Assembly: GCA_001941045.1 (NCBI GenBank)
Contig: MSHD01000046.1
Coordinates: forward strand, 1 to 56,092
Direction of reading: 5' to 3'
DNA: 56,092 nucleotides
Source: Lachnospiraceae bacterium Zagget2
GTDB taxonomy: Bacteria; Bacillota; Clostridia; Lachnospirales; Lachnospiraceae
Below the pieces are notes generated by a model. It worked only from the letters and a program-made list of their open reading frames with translations, was not told the DNA's origin and did not search any database. A program made the translations under genes and the position numbers. Shown here in pieces: positions 39,828 through 48,530 of this stretch. Every line of letters starts with the position of its first letter. The stretch's first letter is position 1.

Positions 39828-41246
39828 CTATCTGGTGACAATATCCACCGGCACATTGAAGATCTTCGCAACCTTGAGAATCGTGTCGATATGTCTTCCC
39901 GTCGCCGCCGCGAAGTGATGCGTCGGTCCGCACTCGCTCCAGCGGTTGACGAACTCACGCGCACCGCAGGTGAAGCGGGTCCGCATGTTCGTATCGCCGA
40001 AGGAGAGGATCTCGCCCTCTTCATTCACACCCTCCGCCACGACAAATTTGAAATGTCCGTCGCCGTCCTGCGTGATTGCGAGATAAGTGACCGGCCCAGT
40101 ATAGGGATAGAACTGTGTGAGGTAGCCGCCGCCGGTCTTTCCGTGGAACACCTCGACGATCTTCATCGTCGGCTTCCTGTCGGAGATATCCGCATCGCCG
40201 GAGCCGCTGTGCCCGATGATCGCAATATCATCGTTGAAATCGATCGAGTACATCTCCGCGAGCTGTCCGGTGCCGGAAATGGTCTTCAGAATACTCATCG
40301 CCATCGCGACCTTGATATCACCTTCCACCGCGCAGGCGACACCCTGCTTGATCAGCATCGAGAAGGCCGGAATCAGCATGCTGTCGAGCACGCCCGCCTT
40401 TCCGGTCGCCAGACCGTCGTAGTGCGAGGCGATCAGGCCGAGCTGTTCATCCTTGCACCACTGTTCGAAGGCGACGACATACTTCGCCATGTCCCACACC
40501 TTCTCAATCGTACCACCGCCCTCGATATCGAAGGTATCGAGAATATCCTGCGCCTTCGCGCGAATCGCTTCCTCGTCAGTGATATCGTCCGCGATGATCC
40601 ACATCCGCTCCCAGTCAAACTGCTTCGTATAAAGATTCATCCTCCGGTACAGATTCGTCTCATCAATATAAAGGTCAAGCATACCCGGATAGGGTCGCCC
40701 GATCTGCGCAATGTTGAGGTCGCGGAACCTGCGGCGCGTCTGCGCGGCTCTGCACCAGTCTTCAATCTCGGCCTGCACGCCCGGATCGCCGCCCTCGACG
40801 ACGCCTGTGATGACCGCGTGCCGCTTTCCGAAGCGCTCCAGATCCGCCACCATCTCCCCGACCGCGCCGCAGGCATAGCCCTCGCCAAGCCAGGATGCAA
40901 TGTCCGTGTGCTTATAATCAAGCGCCTTAAGCTTCTGTACATTGACCAGCACCACCGGCACGTCGAGATCCTTCACAGCCGGCAGCATATTGTAGGAAGT
41001 CGCATAGGTCAGAAGCTGCAGGAATACCAGATCGACATCCGCCGCACGGAACTTATTTCCCGCCTCCACGGACTTTTCCTTCGTCGTCACAAGACCGCCG
41101 TCGATGATCTCTACCGTGTCCGGCAGTGTCTTTTTGAAGGCTGCGTACTGCGCCTCAAATTCTGGTACAAGCTGCGGGAACTGCGGCAGATATGCGCCCA
41201 GTGCGATTGCGAAAACACCAACTCTTGCCTTTGTCTCTATTAACAT
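39828..41246 (-). CDS. L-fucose/L-arabinose isomerase family protein, probable sugar isomerase of the rhamnose locus
   Basis: This 472-residue protein belongs to the L-fucose/L-arabinose isomerase superfamily of manganese-dependent ketol isomerases. Visible blocks are FLQLLTYATSYNMLP, VPVVLVNVQKL, CAVEGDIKVAMAMSIL (likely metal glutamate), DINFNDD-like IDFNDDIAIIGHSGSGD and GPTHHFAAATGRH (a conserved histidine). No classical RhaA gene is in the window. Because it lies right after the rhamnulokinase and aldolase genes, I infer it converts L-rhamnose to L-rhamnulose or a related deoxy sugar. It may instead be a true arabinose or fucose isomerase. RBS AAGGAGG is clear. Confidence 0.8.
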   Translation of the reverse strand: MLIETKARVGVFAIALGAYLPQFPQLVPEFEAQYAAFKKTLPDTVEIIDGGLVTTKEKSVEAGNKFRAADVDLVFLQLLTYATSYNMLPAVKDLDVPVVLVNVQKLKALDYKHTDIASWLGEGYACGAVGEMVADLERFGKRHAVITGVVEGGDPGVQAEIEDWCRAAQTRRRFRDLNIAQIGRPYPGMLDLYIDETNLYRRMNLYTKQFDWERMWIIADDITDEEAIRAKAQDILDTFDIEGGGTIEKVWDMAKYVVAFEQWCKDEQLGLIASHYDGLATGKAGVLDSMLIPAFSMLIKQGVACAVEGDIKVAMAMSILKTISGTGQLAEMYSIDFNDDIAIIGHSGSGDADISDRKPTMKIVEVFHGKTGGGYLTQFYPYTGPVTYLAITQDGDGHFKFVVAEGVNEEGEILSFGDTNMRTRFTCGAREFVNRWSECGPTHHFAAATGRHIDTILKVAKIFNVPVDIVTR

Positions 41247-41264
41247 AAATTATTTTTCCTCCTT

Positions 41265-42365
41265 TCAGCCCTGCTTGCTGCGGTAGGACTCTGCCTCCCA
41301 GTGCAGGATAAAATCTGTCAGATCTTCCGTCATCGGCAGCGCGCCGCCAAAGCTCTGCGCATAGACCGCTACCTTCATGGCATCGCAGTTCAGCAGCTTC
41401 GCCTTCTGCCTTGCAGCCTCAGAGTCCGCCGTCACAAAGACACCCACGCTGCGCAACAGGATAACCTTCGGCGTAAAACCGTTCTTCTCCTCAAATGCCT
41501 TTCTCTCTTCCGCGGCTCCTTCTACTGACTCAAGGAACAGGGGATATGCCCCGCTGTAAACGATGTGATCCGGCGTGAAAGGCGCCAGCAGCGGCTTCGC
41601 AGCTTCCCGGCTCTCCACAAAGGCAGAAGCCTCCTTTACCGCATTCGGTTCCACCGTCGTCCCCAGTTCTTTACTCAGAGCAGAAGCAGCCTCCTCAAGC
41701 CGCTTCCGCGTTTCCGCATCCGGGGTCTCCAGATCCGGATTTCTCTGCACGGCTGCGGCCAGCGTGTTCTCCACGGAGGCAAACAGTCTGTCGATCTCCG
41801 CCACCGTGTCCCCGGCCACAAAGATGCCATGGTTCTGAAGCAGCAGAATCTGCACTTTTTGGCCCTGTTTCTTCTCATATTTCGCCATGGCGTCAAAGCA
41901 GAACTTCCCGAGAATATAGCCTGGACGGCAGATCGGAATCCACAGTACCTGATCGCCAAACAGCTCCTGCGCCTTCTCTTCCGCTCCCTGCGAGCAGGTC
42001 AGGCCATTGATCAGCGCCGGATGAACATGCAGCACATATTTCTGCGGAAACAGGCTGTGGAGCAGTGCTTCCACGCTGGGGCGCTTGGACATATCTGCAT
42101 CGGTGCGCGCGTCCATCACATCTGCGAGAAACGCGGCCTCCCGCTCCTTGTCCCCCTCCGGATATTTCTTTTCCATCAGTCTGCAGAGACCTTCAATGCT
42201 CATCGCCACGAAACCGTCATCTTTAATATCCGCAAGGCAGGTACCGGAGCATTTCACATACAGCGTCCCCCCTTCCTTTACGGAAGTATTGCCGCCCCCG
42301 GCCAGCACATAATCAGGATTGCTGCCATAACGGTTCGACATTTTTACCAGTTCTTCCAGGTTCAT
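41265..42365 (-). CDS. class II aldolase, RhaE-like half of bifunctional RhaEW
   Basis: This 366-residue protein is a class II aldolase of the RhaE type, which cleaves rhamnulose 1-phosphate to dihydroxyacetone phosphate and L-lactaldehyde. It has the N-terminal AGGGNTSVKEG, KCSGTCLADI, the metal histidines in HVHPALINGLT and QNHGIFVAG, and a C-terminal domain ending in LHWEAESYR. It is longer than a 275-residue RhaD and matches the aldolase part of RhaEW, but the frame ends where the dehydrogenase would start. The dehydrogenase half is at 29102-29974. Its ATG overlaps the stop of rhaB. Confidence 0.85.
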   Translation of the reverse strand: MNLEELVKMSNRYGSNPDYVLAGGGNTSVKEGGTLYVKCSGTCLADIKDDGFVAMSIEGLCRLMEKKYPEGDKEREAAFLADVMDARTDADMSKRPSVEALLHSLFPQKYVLHVHPALINGLTCSQGAEEKAQELFGDQVLWIPICRPGYILGKFCFDAMAKYEKKQGQKVQILLLQNHGIFVAGDTVAEIDRLFASVENTLAAAVQRNPDLETPDAETRKRLEEAASALSKELGTTVEPNAVKEASAFVESREAAKPLLAPFTPDHIVYSGAYPLFLESVEGAAEERKAFEEKNGFTPKVILLRSVGVFVTADSEAARQKAKLLNCDAMKVAVYAQSFGGALPMTEDLTDFILHWEAESYRSKQG

Positions 42366-43783
42366 CTTACCTTTCCTCCTGTCGGTTCATATTTTTTGAT
42401 CGAAAAAGAACGGAAAATACATTCTCTCGCCTCGTCCACCGTCCAGAACACTTCCTGCGCCAGCATCTGTGCGGCAAGATTGCCGATAGCCGTTCCCTCC
42501 GTCGGTCCCGCGTAAACCGTTTTCCCGGAACGATCCGCCGTGAGCTGATTCAGATATGCCGCGTTTGCGCCGCCGCCGACGATGTGAATGCAGCTGTAGG
42601 TCTTTCCGGTCAGCTGTTCAATTTCCTTTGCCGTCTGTGCATAGCAGTCCGCCAGACCCTGGTAGACGACCGTAGAGAGCTCCCCGGGCGTCTGCGGCAC
42701 GGGATTGCCCTTCTCCCGGCAATATTCCTGTACCGCCTTCGTCATATTGTCCGGCGAGAGAAAACGGCTGTCGTTCACATCCACACGGGACGGAAAATCT
42801 TTCGCCTCCTCCGCCAGTTCACAGAGCTGCGCAAAGCTGTAGCGATCGTCAAGCTCATGACGGATCGACTGAATCATCCACAGGCCCATAATGTTCTTCA
42901 GATAGCGGACACGGTATTCAATACCGCCCTCATTTGTAAAGTTCGCCCGCATACTCTCTGCGCTGCAGTCCGGCTCGCGCCGCTCCGTTCCCATCAACGA
43001 CCAGGTGCCGGAGCTGATATAAAGGAAATCATCCACAAGCGCCGGCACCGCGAGCACCGCCGAGCCGGTGTCGTGCGTGGCCGGCAGCGTCACCTCACAG
43101 TCAAAGCCGACCTGCGCCTGCACCTCTTCTGAAAGATTTCCGAGCACCGTACCCGCTTTCATCAGGCTCTGGAAAATGCGTTCCGGATAGCCGAGCCGAT
43201 GGATAAGCTCACGATCCCAGTCCTTTGTATACGGGTTGATCAGCTGTCCTGTCGTCGCCTCGGTATATTCGCAGGCTTTCTTTCCGGTGAGAAGATAATG
43301 AAAATAGTCCGGCATCATCAGCAGACATTCGGCCTTCGCAAGCTGCTCCGGCGCCTGCTCTTTGATCGCCATCAGCTGATAGATAGTGTTAAAGATCTGT
43401 TTCTGAATCCCGGTGCGCGTATAGAGCTCCTCCGGGGAGATGTACCCGGACACCTTTTCATCCATACCGTCCGTTCGATGATCACGATAGCCGACAGTAT
43501 CCCCGATCACCTGGTCTTCTCCATCGAGCAGCACAAAATCCACTCCCCAGGTATCAATTCCCATGGAAACCGGGATCTTCCCCAGTTCCCTGCAGCGGCG
43601 CATGCCCTCCAGAATGGAAGCAAACAGGTGCTCCGTATCCCAGCACAGATGTCCGTTTTTCTCTTTCATTCCATTTTCAAAGCGATAAACCTCCTCCAGC
43701 TGGAGTTTTCCGTCTTCGACCCGGCCCAGGATATGCCGTCCGCTTGACGCGCCGATATCCACTGCCAGATAGTACTGACTCAT
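42362..43783 (-). CDS. rhaB: L-rhamnulokinase
   Basis: This FGGY-family kinase of 473 residues phosphorylates L-rhamnulose on O-1. It shows LAVDIGASSGRHILG (phosphate motif) at the N-terminus, SMGIDTWGVDFVLLD, GYRDHRTDGM, LPATHDTGSAVLAVP and the late IHIVGGGANAAYLNQLTAD. These are typical for RhaB rather than fuculokinase or glycerol kinase. AAAGGAGG precedes the ATG. It heads the catabolic run rhaB-aldolase-isomerase. Confidence 0.92.
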   Translation of the reverse strand: MSQYYLAVDIGASSGRHILGRVEDGKLQLEEVYRFENGMKEKNGHLCWDTEHLFASILEGMRRCRELGKIPVSMGIDTWGVDFVLLDGEDQVIGDTVGYRDHRTDGMDEKVSGYISPEELYTRTGIQKQIFNTIYQLMAIKEQAPEQLAKAECLLMMPDYFHYLLTGKKACEYTEATTGQLINPYTKDWDRELIHRLGYPERIFQSLMKAGTVLGNLSEEVQAQVGFDCEVTLPATHDTGSAVLAVPALVDDFLYISSGTWSLMGTERREPDCSAESMRANFTNEGGIEYRVRYLKNIMGLWMIQSIRHELDDRYSFAQLCELAEEAKDFPSRVDVNDSRFLSPDNMTKAVQEYCREKGNPVPQTPGELSTVVYQGLADCYAQTAKEIEQLTGKTYSCIHIVGGGANAAYLNQLTADRSGKTVYAGPTEGTAIGNLAAQMLAQEVFWTVDEARECIFRSFSIKKYEPTGGKVR

Positions 43784-43830
43784 ATGTAAACCCTCCTTTC
43801 CTGCCCCGATTATTTCAAAAAGGGCAAAAA

Positions 43831-43871
43831 AAAATAAGAACGCTGTTTTTTTAATACAACGTTCTTATTTT
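43831..43871 (-). terminator. terminator of the AraC regulator gene
   Basis: On the minus strand AAAATAAGAACG pairs with CGTTCTTATTTT around an A/T-rich loop and continues into a nine-base T tract. It overlaps the regulator's own TAA at 43865-43867. So rhaB needs a separate promoter, which I could not place with confidence. Confidence 0.88.
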
Positions 43872-44845
43872 CCTTTTCCGTTTCCGGCTGCTTCCCGGTA
43901 TTCCTTCGGCGTCATACCGAATCGTTTTCGGAAGACGCTGTGAAAGTAACTGGTATTTTCATAACCCACCGCGTTGATGATCTCCACCACGGGAAGCTGC
44001 GTCCTTGTGAGCAGGAAAGCCGACTGATTCAGACGCTTCGTGAGCAGCAATTCCTTGAATGTCGAGCCGGAATGCTGCCGGATAAATTTGCTGAGACCGG
44101 AGGGTGTCTGTCTCAGCTCCCTGCAGAGTTCGTCCAGCGTCGCCGTGCGGTAACTGGTCTCTATATAAGAGAGAATATACGCCATGCATTCCTGCTCGTA
44201 GGGATTACCGGAACCATATCGAATACGATCGTTCAGATTCACCAGGTGCAGAAAAAGGAGTCCCATCGTGATCTGATCAATGTTTCTGCGGTTGACCTGC
44301 TGATGCGTCATTGACCAGAGCATATTTTCCATAAGATTCTGCACCGGCAGCTCCTCTTTTGCATTGAAGTAGAGATAAAGCGCCTGCTCCCGGCCCCCGG
44401 TCAGGATATTGACCAGAAAGTCCCAGAGCAGATTTTCATCCTCCTGCATGCGCAGTGCAGTGTCAAAAAATTCCGGCAGTACAATGAAATTGACGGCGAT
44501 ATCCTCCCGTCCCGCGGGAAGGATCTCATGCTCCGCATTCTGATTCAGAAAGAGCAGATCCCCCTGTTCCAGTGTGATGCGCTCCCCGTTCCCCAGAATA
44601 TGCGTCGTCGTGCCGTGATACATGTAAATGATCTCCACATAGTTGTGACGATGCCTGGGAAAATGGATAAAGCGGGTGTGATGGCGCGCCATGATCAACT
44701 TTCCCTTCTCGAGAAGCTTGCAGCTGTCAATCACGAATTCTTTCTCATTTGTGTAAATCTGCCGCTGCACTTCCTGATTTCCGTCCAGGATCGCCTGCTC
44801 TTCCTCGGAAATGCTGCTGAATATCCGGTACAGTTCCTTATCCAT
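43865..44845 (-). CDS. AraC family regulator, rhamnose locus
   Basis: This 326-residue protein has an N-terminal cupin sensor (about 45-130: FPRHRHNYVEIIYMYHG, NGERITLEQGDLLFLN) and a C-terminal AraC-type DNA-binding domain (about 225-322: TLDELCRELRQTPSGLSKFIRQ and VVEIINAVGYENTSYFHSVFRKRFGMTP). It is of the RhaS/RhaR type and likely activates the adjacent rhaB-aldolase-isomerase run in response to rhamnose. The ATG at 44845 follows AGGAGCAGGGG closely; the longer frame upstream overlaps the efp terminator and is unlikely. Confidence 0.9.
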   Translation of the reverse strand: MDKELYRIFSSISEEEQAILDGNQEVQRQIYTNEKEFVIDSCKLLEKGKLIMARHHTRFIHFPRHRHNYVEIIYMYHGTTTHILGNGERITLEQGDLLFLNQNAEHEILPAGREDIAVNFIVLPEFFDTALRMQEDENLLWDFLVNILTGGREQALYLYFNAKEELPVQNLMENMLWSMTHQQVNRRNIDQITMGLLFLHLVNLNDRIRYGSGNPYEQECMAYILSYIETSYRTATLDELCRELRQTPSGLSKFIRQHSGSTFKELLLTKRLNQSAFLLTRTQLPVVEIINAVGYENTSYFHSVFRKRFGMTPKEYREAAGNGKGK

Positions 44846-44864
44846 CCCCTGCTCCTGCCTTAAG

Positions 44865-44888
44865 AAAACCGCCCCCGCGGGCGGCTCC
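44865..44888 (-). terminator. efp terminator
   Basis: On the minus strand GCCGCCC pairs with the GGGCGG(T) arm around a short GCG loop and is followed by TTTTCTT. It lies after the efp stop at 44929 and before the AraC gene. Confidence 0.85.
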
Positions 44889-44928
44889 TGAAAGTCCGCC
44901 AGTGGGGGCAGCATGCACTTCTTTCTCC

Positions 44929-45486
44929 TTATACGCGGGAAAGATACTCTCCCGTCCTCGTGTCGATCTTGATCACCGTGCCGCGCTCCACAAACAGCGG
45001 AACCATAACCACTGCGCCGGTCTCGACGGTCGCAGGCTTGGACGCGCCGGTAGCGGTGTCGCCCTTGAAGCCCGGCTCGGTCTCCGTGACCTCGAGCTCC
45101 ACGAACAGAGGCGGCTCGACCGCGAACACGTTCCCCTTGTAGGAACAGATCTTCACCATCTCATTCTCCTTGACGAACTTCAGCGCATCGCCGATATCAT
45201 CGCTGTTCAGCGCGATCTGGTCATAATTCTCCACATTCATGAAGTGGAAGAGATCGCCGTCGCTGTACAGATACTGCATGTCCACACGGTCAATATGGGC
45301 GAGCGGGAACTTCTCGGTCGGGCGGAAGGTCTTCTCCACCACGCCGCCATTGATAATATTCTTGAGCTTCGCCCTGACGAACGCCGCACCCTTTCCGGGC
45401 TTCACATGCTGGAACTCGAGAATCTGATATACGTTCCCATCGATCTCCAGCGTCACGCCGTTCTTAAAATCTCCTGCAAAAATCAT
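44929..45486 (-). CDS. efp: elongation factor P
   Basis: This 185-residue factor relieves ribosome stalling at polyproline. Domain I has the [10 protein letters not shown] loop with the tip lysine near residue 32. The OB-folds follow with [18 protein letters not shown]-like sequence (here [17 protein letters not shown]) and the C-terminal [14 protein letters not shown] signature. Length is normal. RBS AAGGAGG is close to the ATG. Confidence 0.97.
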   Translation of the reverse strand: MIFAGDFKNGVTLEIDGNVYQILEFQHVKPGKGAAFVRAKLKNIINGGVVEKTFRPTEKFPLAHIDRVDMQYLYSDGDLFHFMNVENYDQIALNSDDIGDALKFVKENEMVKICSYKGNVFAVEPPLFVELEVTETEPGFKGDTATGASKPATVETGAVVMVPLFVERGTVIKIDTRTGEYLSRV

Positions 45487-45539
45487 TCAATCGTCCTCCT
45501 TATGTCACGGGGGATTCTCACACTCCCCTACTTCTTACT

Positions 45540-45568
45540 ATCTTATAATAGTTTCCGTCTTTTTTCAA
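45540..45568 (-). promoter_or_regulatory. predicted efp promoter
   Basis: On the minus strand TTGAAA (45568-45563) and TAAGAT (45545-45540) are 17 bases apart. The site overlaps the last codons of aroK and would start transcription about 45 bases before the efp ATG. Confidence 0.6.
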
Positions 45569-46083
45569 TACCCGAATTTGCGCGCTTCCCGAAGAACCGT
45601 GTCCGCTGCCTCCGCTATATTCAGCCCATCCGTCTGTATCATAAGATGCGCCGCATCCCGGTAGAATGCTTCCCGCGCGCGCATCAGACGCTCCACGCGC
45701 GCCTCCAGGTCACCGCCGCTCAGCATCGGACGCGTCCCGTCGCCGCTCACGCGGCCGAGAATCGTCGCCTTTGATGCCAGGAGCCAGACCACACAGCCAA
45801 GGCTCCTCAGAAGCTCCCGGTTGCGCTCGCGCACCGGCATCCCGCCGCCTACGGAGATCACGCTGTTCTCCGTATCCGTCTGCATCCGCTCCAGCAGATC
45901 CGTCTCCAGGTCGCGGAAATATGGCTCCCCGTATTTTTCAAAGATGGCAGCTATCTCCATTCCCTGTTCTGCCACAATCCGCTCGTCTGTGTCGACAAAA
46001 GTCATGCCGGTCTTATGCGCCAGGTATTTCCCCACGCTCGTCTTGCCGGCTCCCATAAATCCAATCAGTATCAGGTTCTGCAT
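45565..46083 (-). CDS. aroK: shikimate kinase
   Basis: This 172-residue kinase makes shikimate 3-phosphate in aromatic amino acid synthesis. It has ILIGFMGAGKTSVGKYLA (Walker A), FVDTDERIV (DxD, shikimate binding), YFRDLETDLLE, VISVGGGMPV and RPMLSGGDLEARVERLMRAREAFY. It lies directly after nrdR, while its pathway partner aroE is nearby at 49464. Confidence 0.96.
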   Translation of the reverse strand: MQNLILIGFMGAGKTSVGKYLAHKTGMTFVDTDERIVAEQGMEIAAIFEKYGEPYFRDLETDLLERMQTDTENSVISVGGGMPVRERNRELLRSLGCVVWLLASKATILGRVSGDGTRPMLSGGDLEARVERLMRAREAFYRDAAHLMIQTDGLNIAEAADTVLREARKFGY

Positions 46084-46085
46084 CG

Positions 46086-46535
46086 CTATTTTAAAATCTT
46101 CTCCAGTTCCTTCATAAAGGTATTCACGTCCTTAAACTCCCGGTAGACCGACGCAAAGCGGACGTAGGCTACCGAATCGAGAGCACGCAGCTTTTCCATG
46201 ACCAGCTCGCCGATCTCGCGGCTCGAAACCTCGCGTTCCTCCCGTGCAAAAATACTCGCCTCTATCTCATCGATCATGGACTCCACCTGATCCGTGGAAA
46301 TCGGGCGCTTGTGACAGGCGCGGAATACGCCAACCTCGATCTTGGAGCGGTCATAGGTCTCGCGGTTATTGTCCTTCTTGATGACCATGATCGGAATCAG
46401 TTCCACCTTCTCATAGGTTGTAAAACGCTTGTGACACTCGTCGCACTCCCGCCTGCGCCGGATGGAATCGCCGTCATCCGCCGGTCTCGAGTCGATCACC
46501 CGCGTGTTGTCCTTCCCACAGTATGGACACTTCAT
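46086..46535 (-). CDS. nrdR: transcriptional repressor NrdR
   Basis: This 149-residue regulator represses ribonucleotide reductase genes. The N-terminal zinc ribbon has MKCPYCGKDNT and CDECHKRFTTYE. The ATP-cone follows from about residue 48 (IPIMVIKKDNNRETYDRSKI) with EREVSSREIGELVMEKL and SVAYVRFASVYREF. Length is exactly that of the family. It is divergent from the ylmC-like gene. Confidence 0.97.
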   Translation of the reverse strand: MKCPYCGKDNTRVIDSRPADDGDSIRRRRECDECHKRFTTYEKVELIPIMVIKKDNNRETYDRSKIEVGVFRACHKRPISTDQVESMIDEIEASIFAREEREVSSREIGELVMEKLRALDSVAYVRFASVYREFKDVNTFMKELEKILK

Positions 46536-46648
46536 CTTACCCTTACCTCCCTTTCTTCTGCCGTTTTTCAGTATAAACCAGGAATCGCCCAGCTGTCAAT
46601 CAAAGGCGGGTTTATTCATAGACTAAAATAAAAAGAAAGGGCGTCTGT

Positions 46649-46915
46649 ATGCGTTTTTGTGAGCTGAAGGAAAAGGATATCGTCAACCGCTGCGACTGCA
46701 AACGGCTCGGACGGGTGAGTGATCTCGTATTTGATGAAAAAACCGGCGCGGTCTGCGCGATCGTTGTGCCCGGGCCGAACCGGCTGCTGGGATTTTTGAA
46801 TCCTGACCAGGAATATATCATTCCCTGGAAATGCATCTGCCAGATCGGGCCGGATATCATCCTTGTCGAAATTCACGAAGAGGAAGTGCTTGCCCCAAGA
46901 AAAATCTGGCATTAG
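46649..46915 (+). CDS. YlmC/YmxH family sporulation protein (PRC-barrel)
   Basis: This 88-residue protein has a PRC-barrel fold. It begins MRFCELKEKDIVNRCDC and contains LGRVSDLVFDEKTGAVCAIVVPG and LNPDQEYIIPWKCICQIGPDIILV. The YlmC/YmxH family accompanies sporulation genes in Bacilli and Clostridia; its molecular role is unclear. It is upstream of sigG by 83 bases on the same strand and may be co-expressed. Confidence 0.9.
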   Translation: MRFCELKEKDIVNRCDCKRLGRVSDLVFDEKTGAVCAIVVPGPNRLLGFLNPDQEYIIPWKCICQIGPDIILVEIHEEEVLAPRKIWH

Positions 46916-46998
46916 ATGTTTCGTTTCTTCTGCATTAAGCGATTGATTTTGGGAAATCCTTTTTACAGAAAAGTTTTTCGATCAGCAGGAGGAGTGGA

Positions 46999-47775
46999 AT
47001 GACATCGAACAAGGTGGAAATCTGCGGAGTCAACACATCCAGACTCCCGCTTCTCACGAATGAAGAAAAGACCATGCTCTTTGAGCGCATTCAAAAAGGG
47101 GATAAAGAGGCAAGAGAACTGTACATCAGGGGAAACTTAAGGCTGGTCTTAAGCGTCATCAAACGCTTTTCCTCCAGCAATGAGAACGCGGACGATCTCT
47201 TTCAGATCGGCTGTATCGGCCTTATTAAAGCGATCGACAATTTTGACTGCACGATGGATGTAAAATTCAGTACTTATGCGGTACCAATGATTGTCGGGGA
47301 GATCCGGCGCTATCTCCGCGACAACAACAGCATCCGCGTCAGCCGTTCCCTCCGCGACATCGCCTACAAGGCGATTTATGCGCGGGAGATGCTCTCCCGC
47401 GAGACTTCCGGAGAACCTACGCTCGAACAGATTTCCGAAGCGATCGACATACCAAAAGAGGATATCGTCTATGCCCTCGACGCGATTCAGAGTCCGATCA
47501 GTCTCTATGATCCTGTCTATACCGAAGGCGGCGATACGCTCTATGTCATGGATCAGATCAGCGACCGTAAGAACAAGGAGGAAAACTGGGTGCGCGATCT
47601 GTCGCTCTCCGAAGCCATGAAAAAACTGTCTCCCCGGGAGAACCACATCATCAACCTGCGCTTCTTTGAGGGGCGCACACAGATGGAGGTTGCCGAAGAG
47701 ATCCATATTTCTCAGGCTCAGGTCAGCCGTCTCGAGAAGAATGCTCTGAAAACGATGCGCAGCTATCTGAGCTGA
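46999..47775 (+). CDS. sigG: RNA polymerase sigma-G factor
   Basis: This 258-residue sigma factor directs late forespore gene expression. The N-terminal NKVEICGVNTSRLPLL is the SigG signature that binds anti-sigma CsfB or SpoIIAB partners. Region 2 has NLRLVLSVIKRFSSSNENADDLFQIGCIGLIKAIDNFD; region 3 has SGEPTLEQISEAIDI; region 4 has MEVAEEIHISQAQVSRLEKNAL. RBS AGGAGGAG precedes the ATG. It is convergent with sigE rather than colinear, ending four bases from it. Confidence 0.96.
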   Translation: MTSNKVEICGVNTSRLPLLTNEEKTMLFERIQKGDKEARELYIRGNLRLVLSVIKRFSSSNENADDLFQIGCIGLIKAIDNFDCTMDVKFSTYAVPMIVGEIRRYLRDNNSIRVSRSLRDIAYKAIYAREMLSRETSGEPTLEQISEAIDIPKEDIVYALDAIQSPISLYDPVYTEGGDTLYVMDQISDRKNKEENWVRDLSLSEAMKKLSPRENHIINLRFFEGRTQMEVAEEIHISQAQVSRLEKNALKTMRSYLS

Positions 47776-47778
47776 GCG

Positions 47779-48519
47779 TTACTCATATTTTACAATTTCT
47801 TTTCGCAGCCGACCGATGATCTTTTTTTCCAGGCGCGAGATGTAGGACTGCGAGATGCCGAGCCGGTCCGCGACTTCCTTCTGGGTCATCTCACGCCCGG
47901 TCGGATGGCGCAGGCCAAAGCGCAGCTCGATGATCGTCTTCTCGCGCTGGTTCAGTCTGGAGAGCGCCTTGCGCAGCAGATTCCGCTCGACCTCATTTTC
48001 CAGATCGCGGTAAATGATATCCGCATCGGTCCCGAGAATGTCGGAGAGCAACAGCTCATTTCCGTCCCAGTCTACGTTCAGCGGTTCGTCGATCGATACC
48101 TCCATGCGCAGTTTACTGTTGCGTCTTAAATACATCAGGATTTCATTCTCAATACAGCGCGATGCGTAAGTCGCAAGCTTGATATTTTTACTTCGATTAA
48201 AGGTGTTGATCGCCTTGATGAGGCCGATTGTGCCAATTGAAATCAGATCCTCCACGCCGACGCCGGTATTTTCAAATTTCTTCGCGATGTACACAACCAG
48301 ACGCAGATTATGCTCGATTAGACGCGCCCTGGCCTCCTCGCTCTCCTCCCCTTCCAGGCCCAGGATCGCCGCGGCCTCCTCCTCGGCATTCAGCGGCGGC
48401 GGCAGGATCTCCGATCCTCCGATATAGTGGATCTCGCCTTTGCGTGCGAAGAGCAGGGTCTTCAGACGCGGAGCCACCTTGAGCTGAATCTGGCGCGGAA
48501 CTGTCACTTTGAATATCAT
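47779..48519 (-). CDS. sigE: RNA polymerase sigma-E factor precursor
   Basis: This 246-residue sigma factor acts early in the mother cell. The first roughly 27 residues are the pro-sequence that SpoIIGA removes, before the conserved [12 protein letters not shown]. Region 2 has [38 protein letters not shown] and region 4 has [23 protein letters not shown]. It follows spoIIGA by 11 bases, the usual activator-substrate pairing. Confidence 0.96.
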   Translation of the reverse strand: MIFKVTVPRQIQLKVAPRLKTLLFARKGEIHYIGGSEILPPPLNAEEEAAAILGLEGEESEEARARLIEHNLRLVVYIAKKFENTGVGVEDLISIGTIGLIKAINTFNRSKNIKLATYASRCIENEILMYLRRNSKLRMEVSIDEPLNVDWDGNELLLSDILGTDADIIYRDLENEVERNLLRKALSRLNQREKTIIELRFGLRHPTGREMTQKEVADRLGISQSYISRLEKKIIGRLRKEIVKYE

Positions 48520-48530
48520 GCTTGCCTCCT

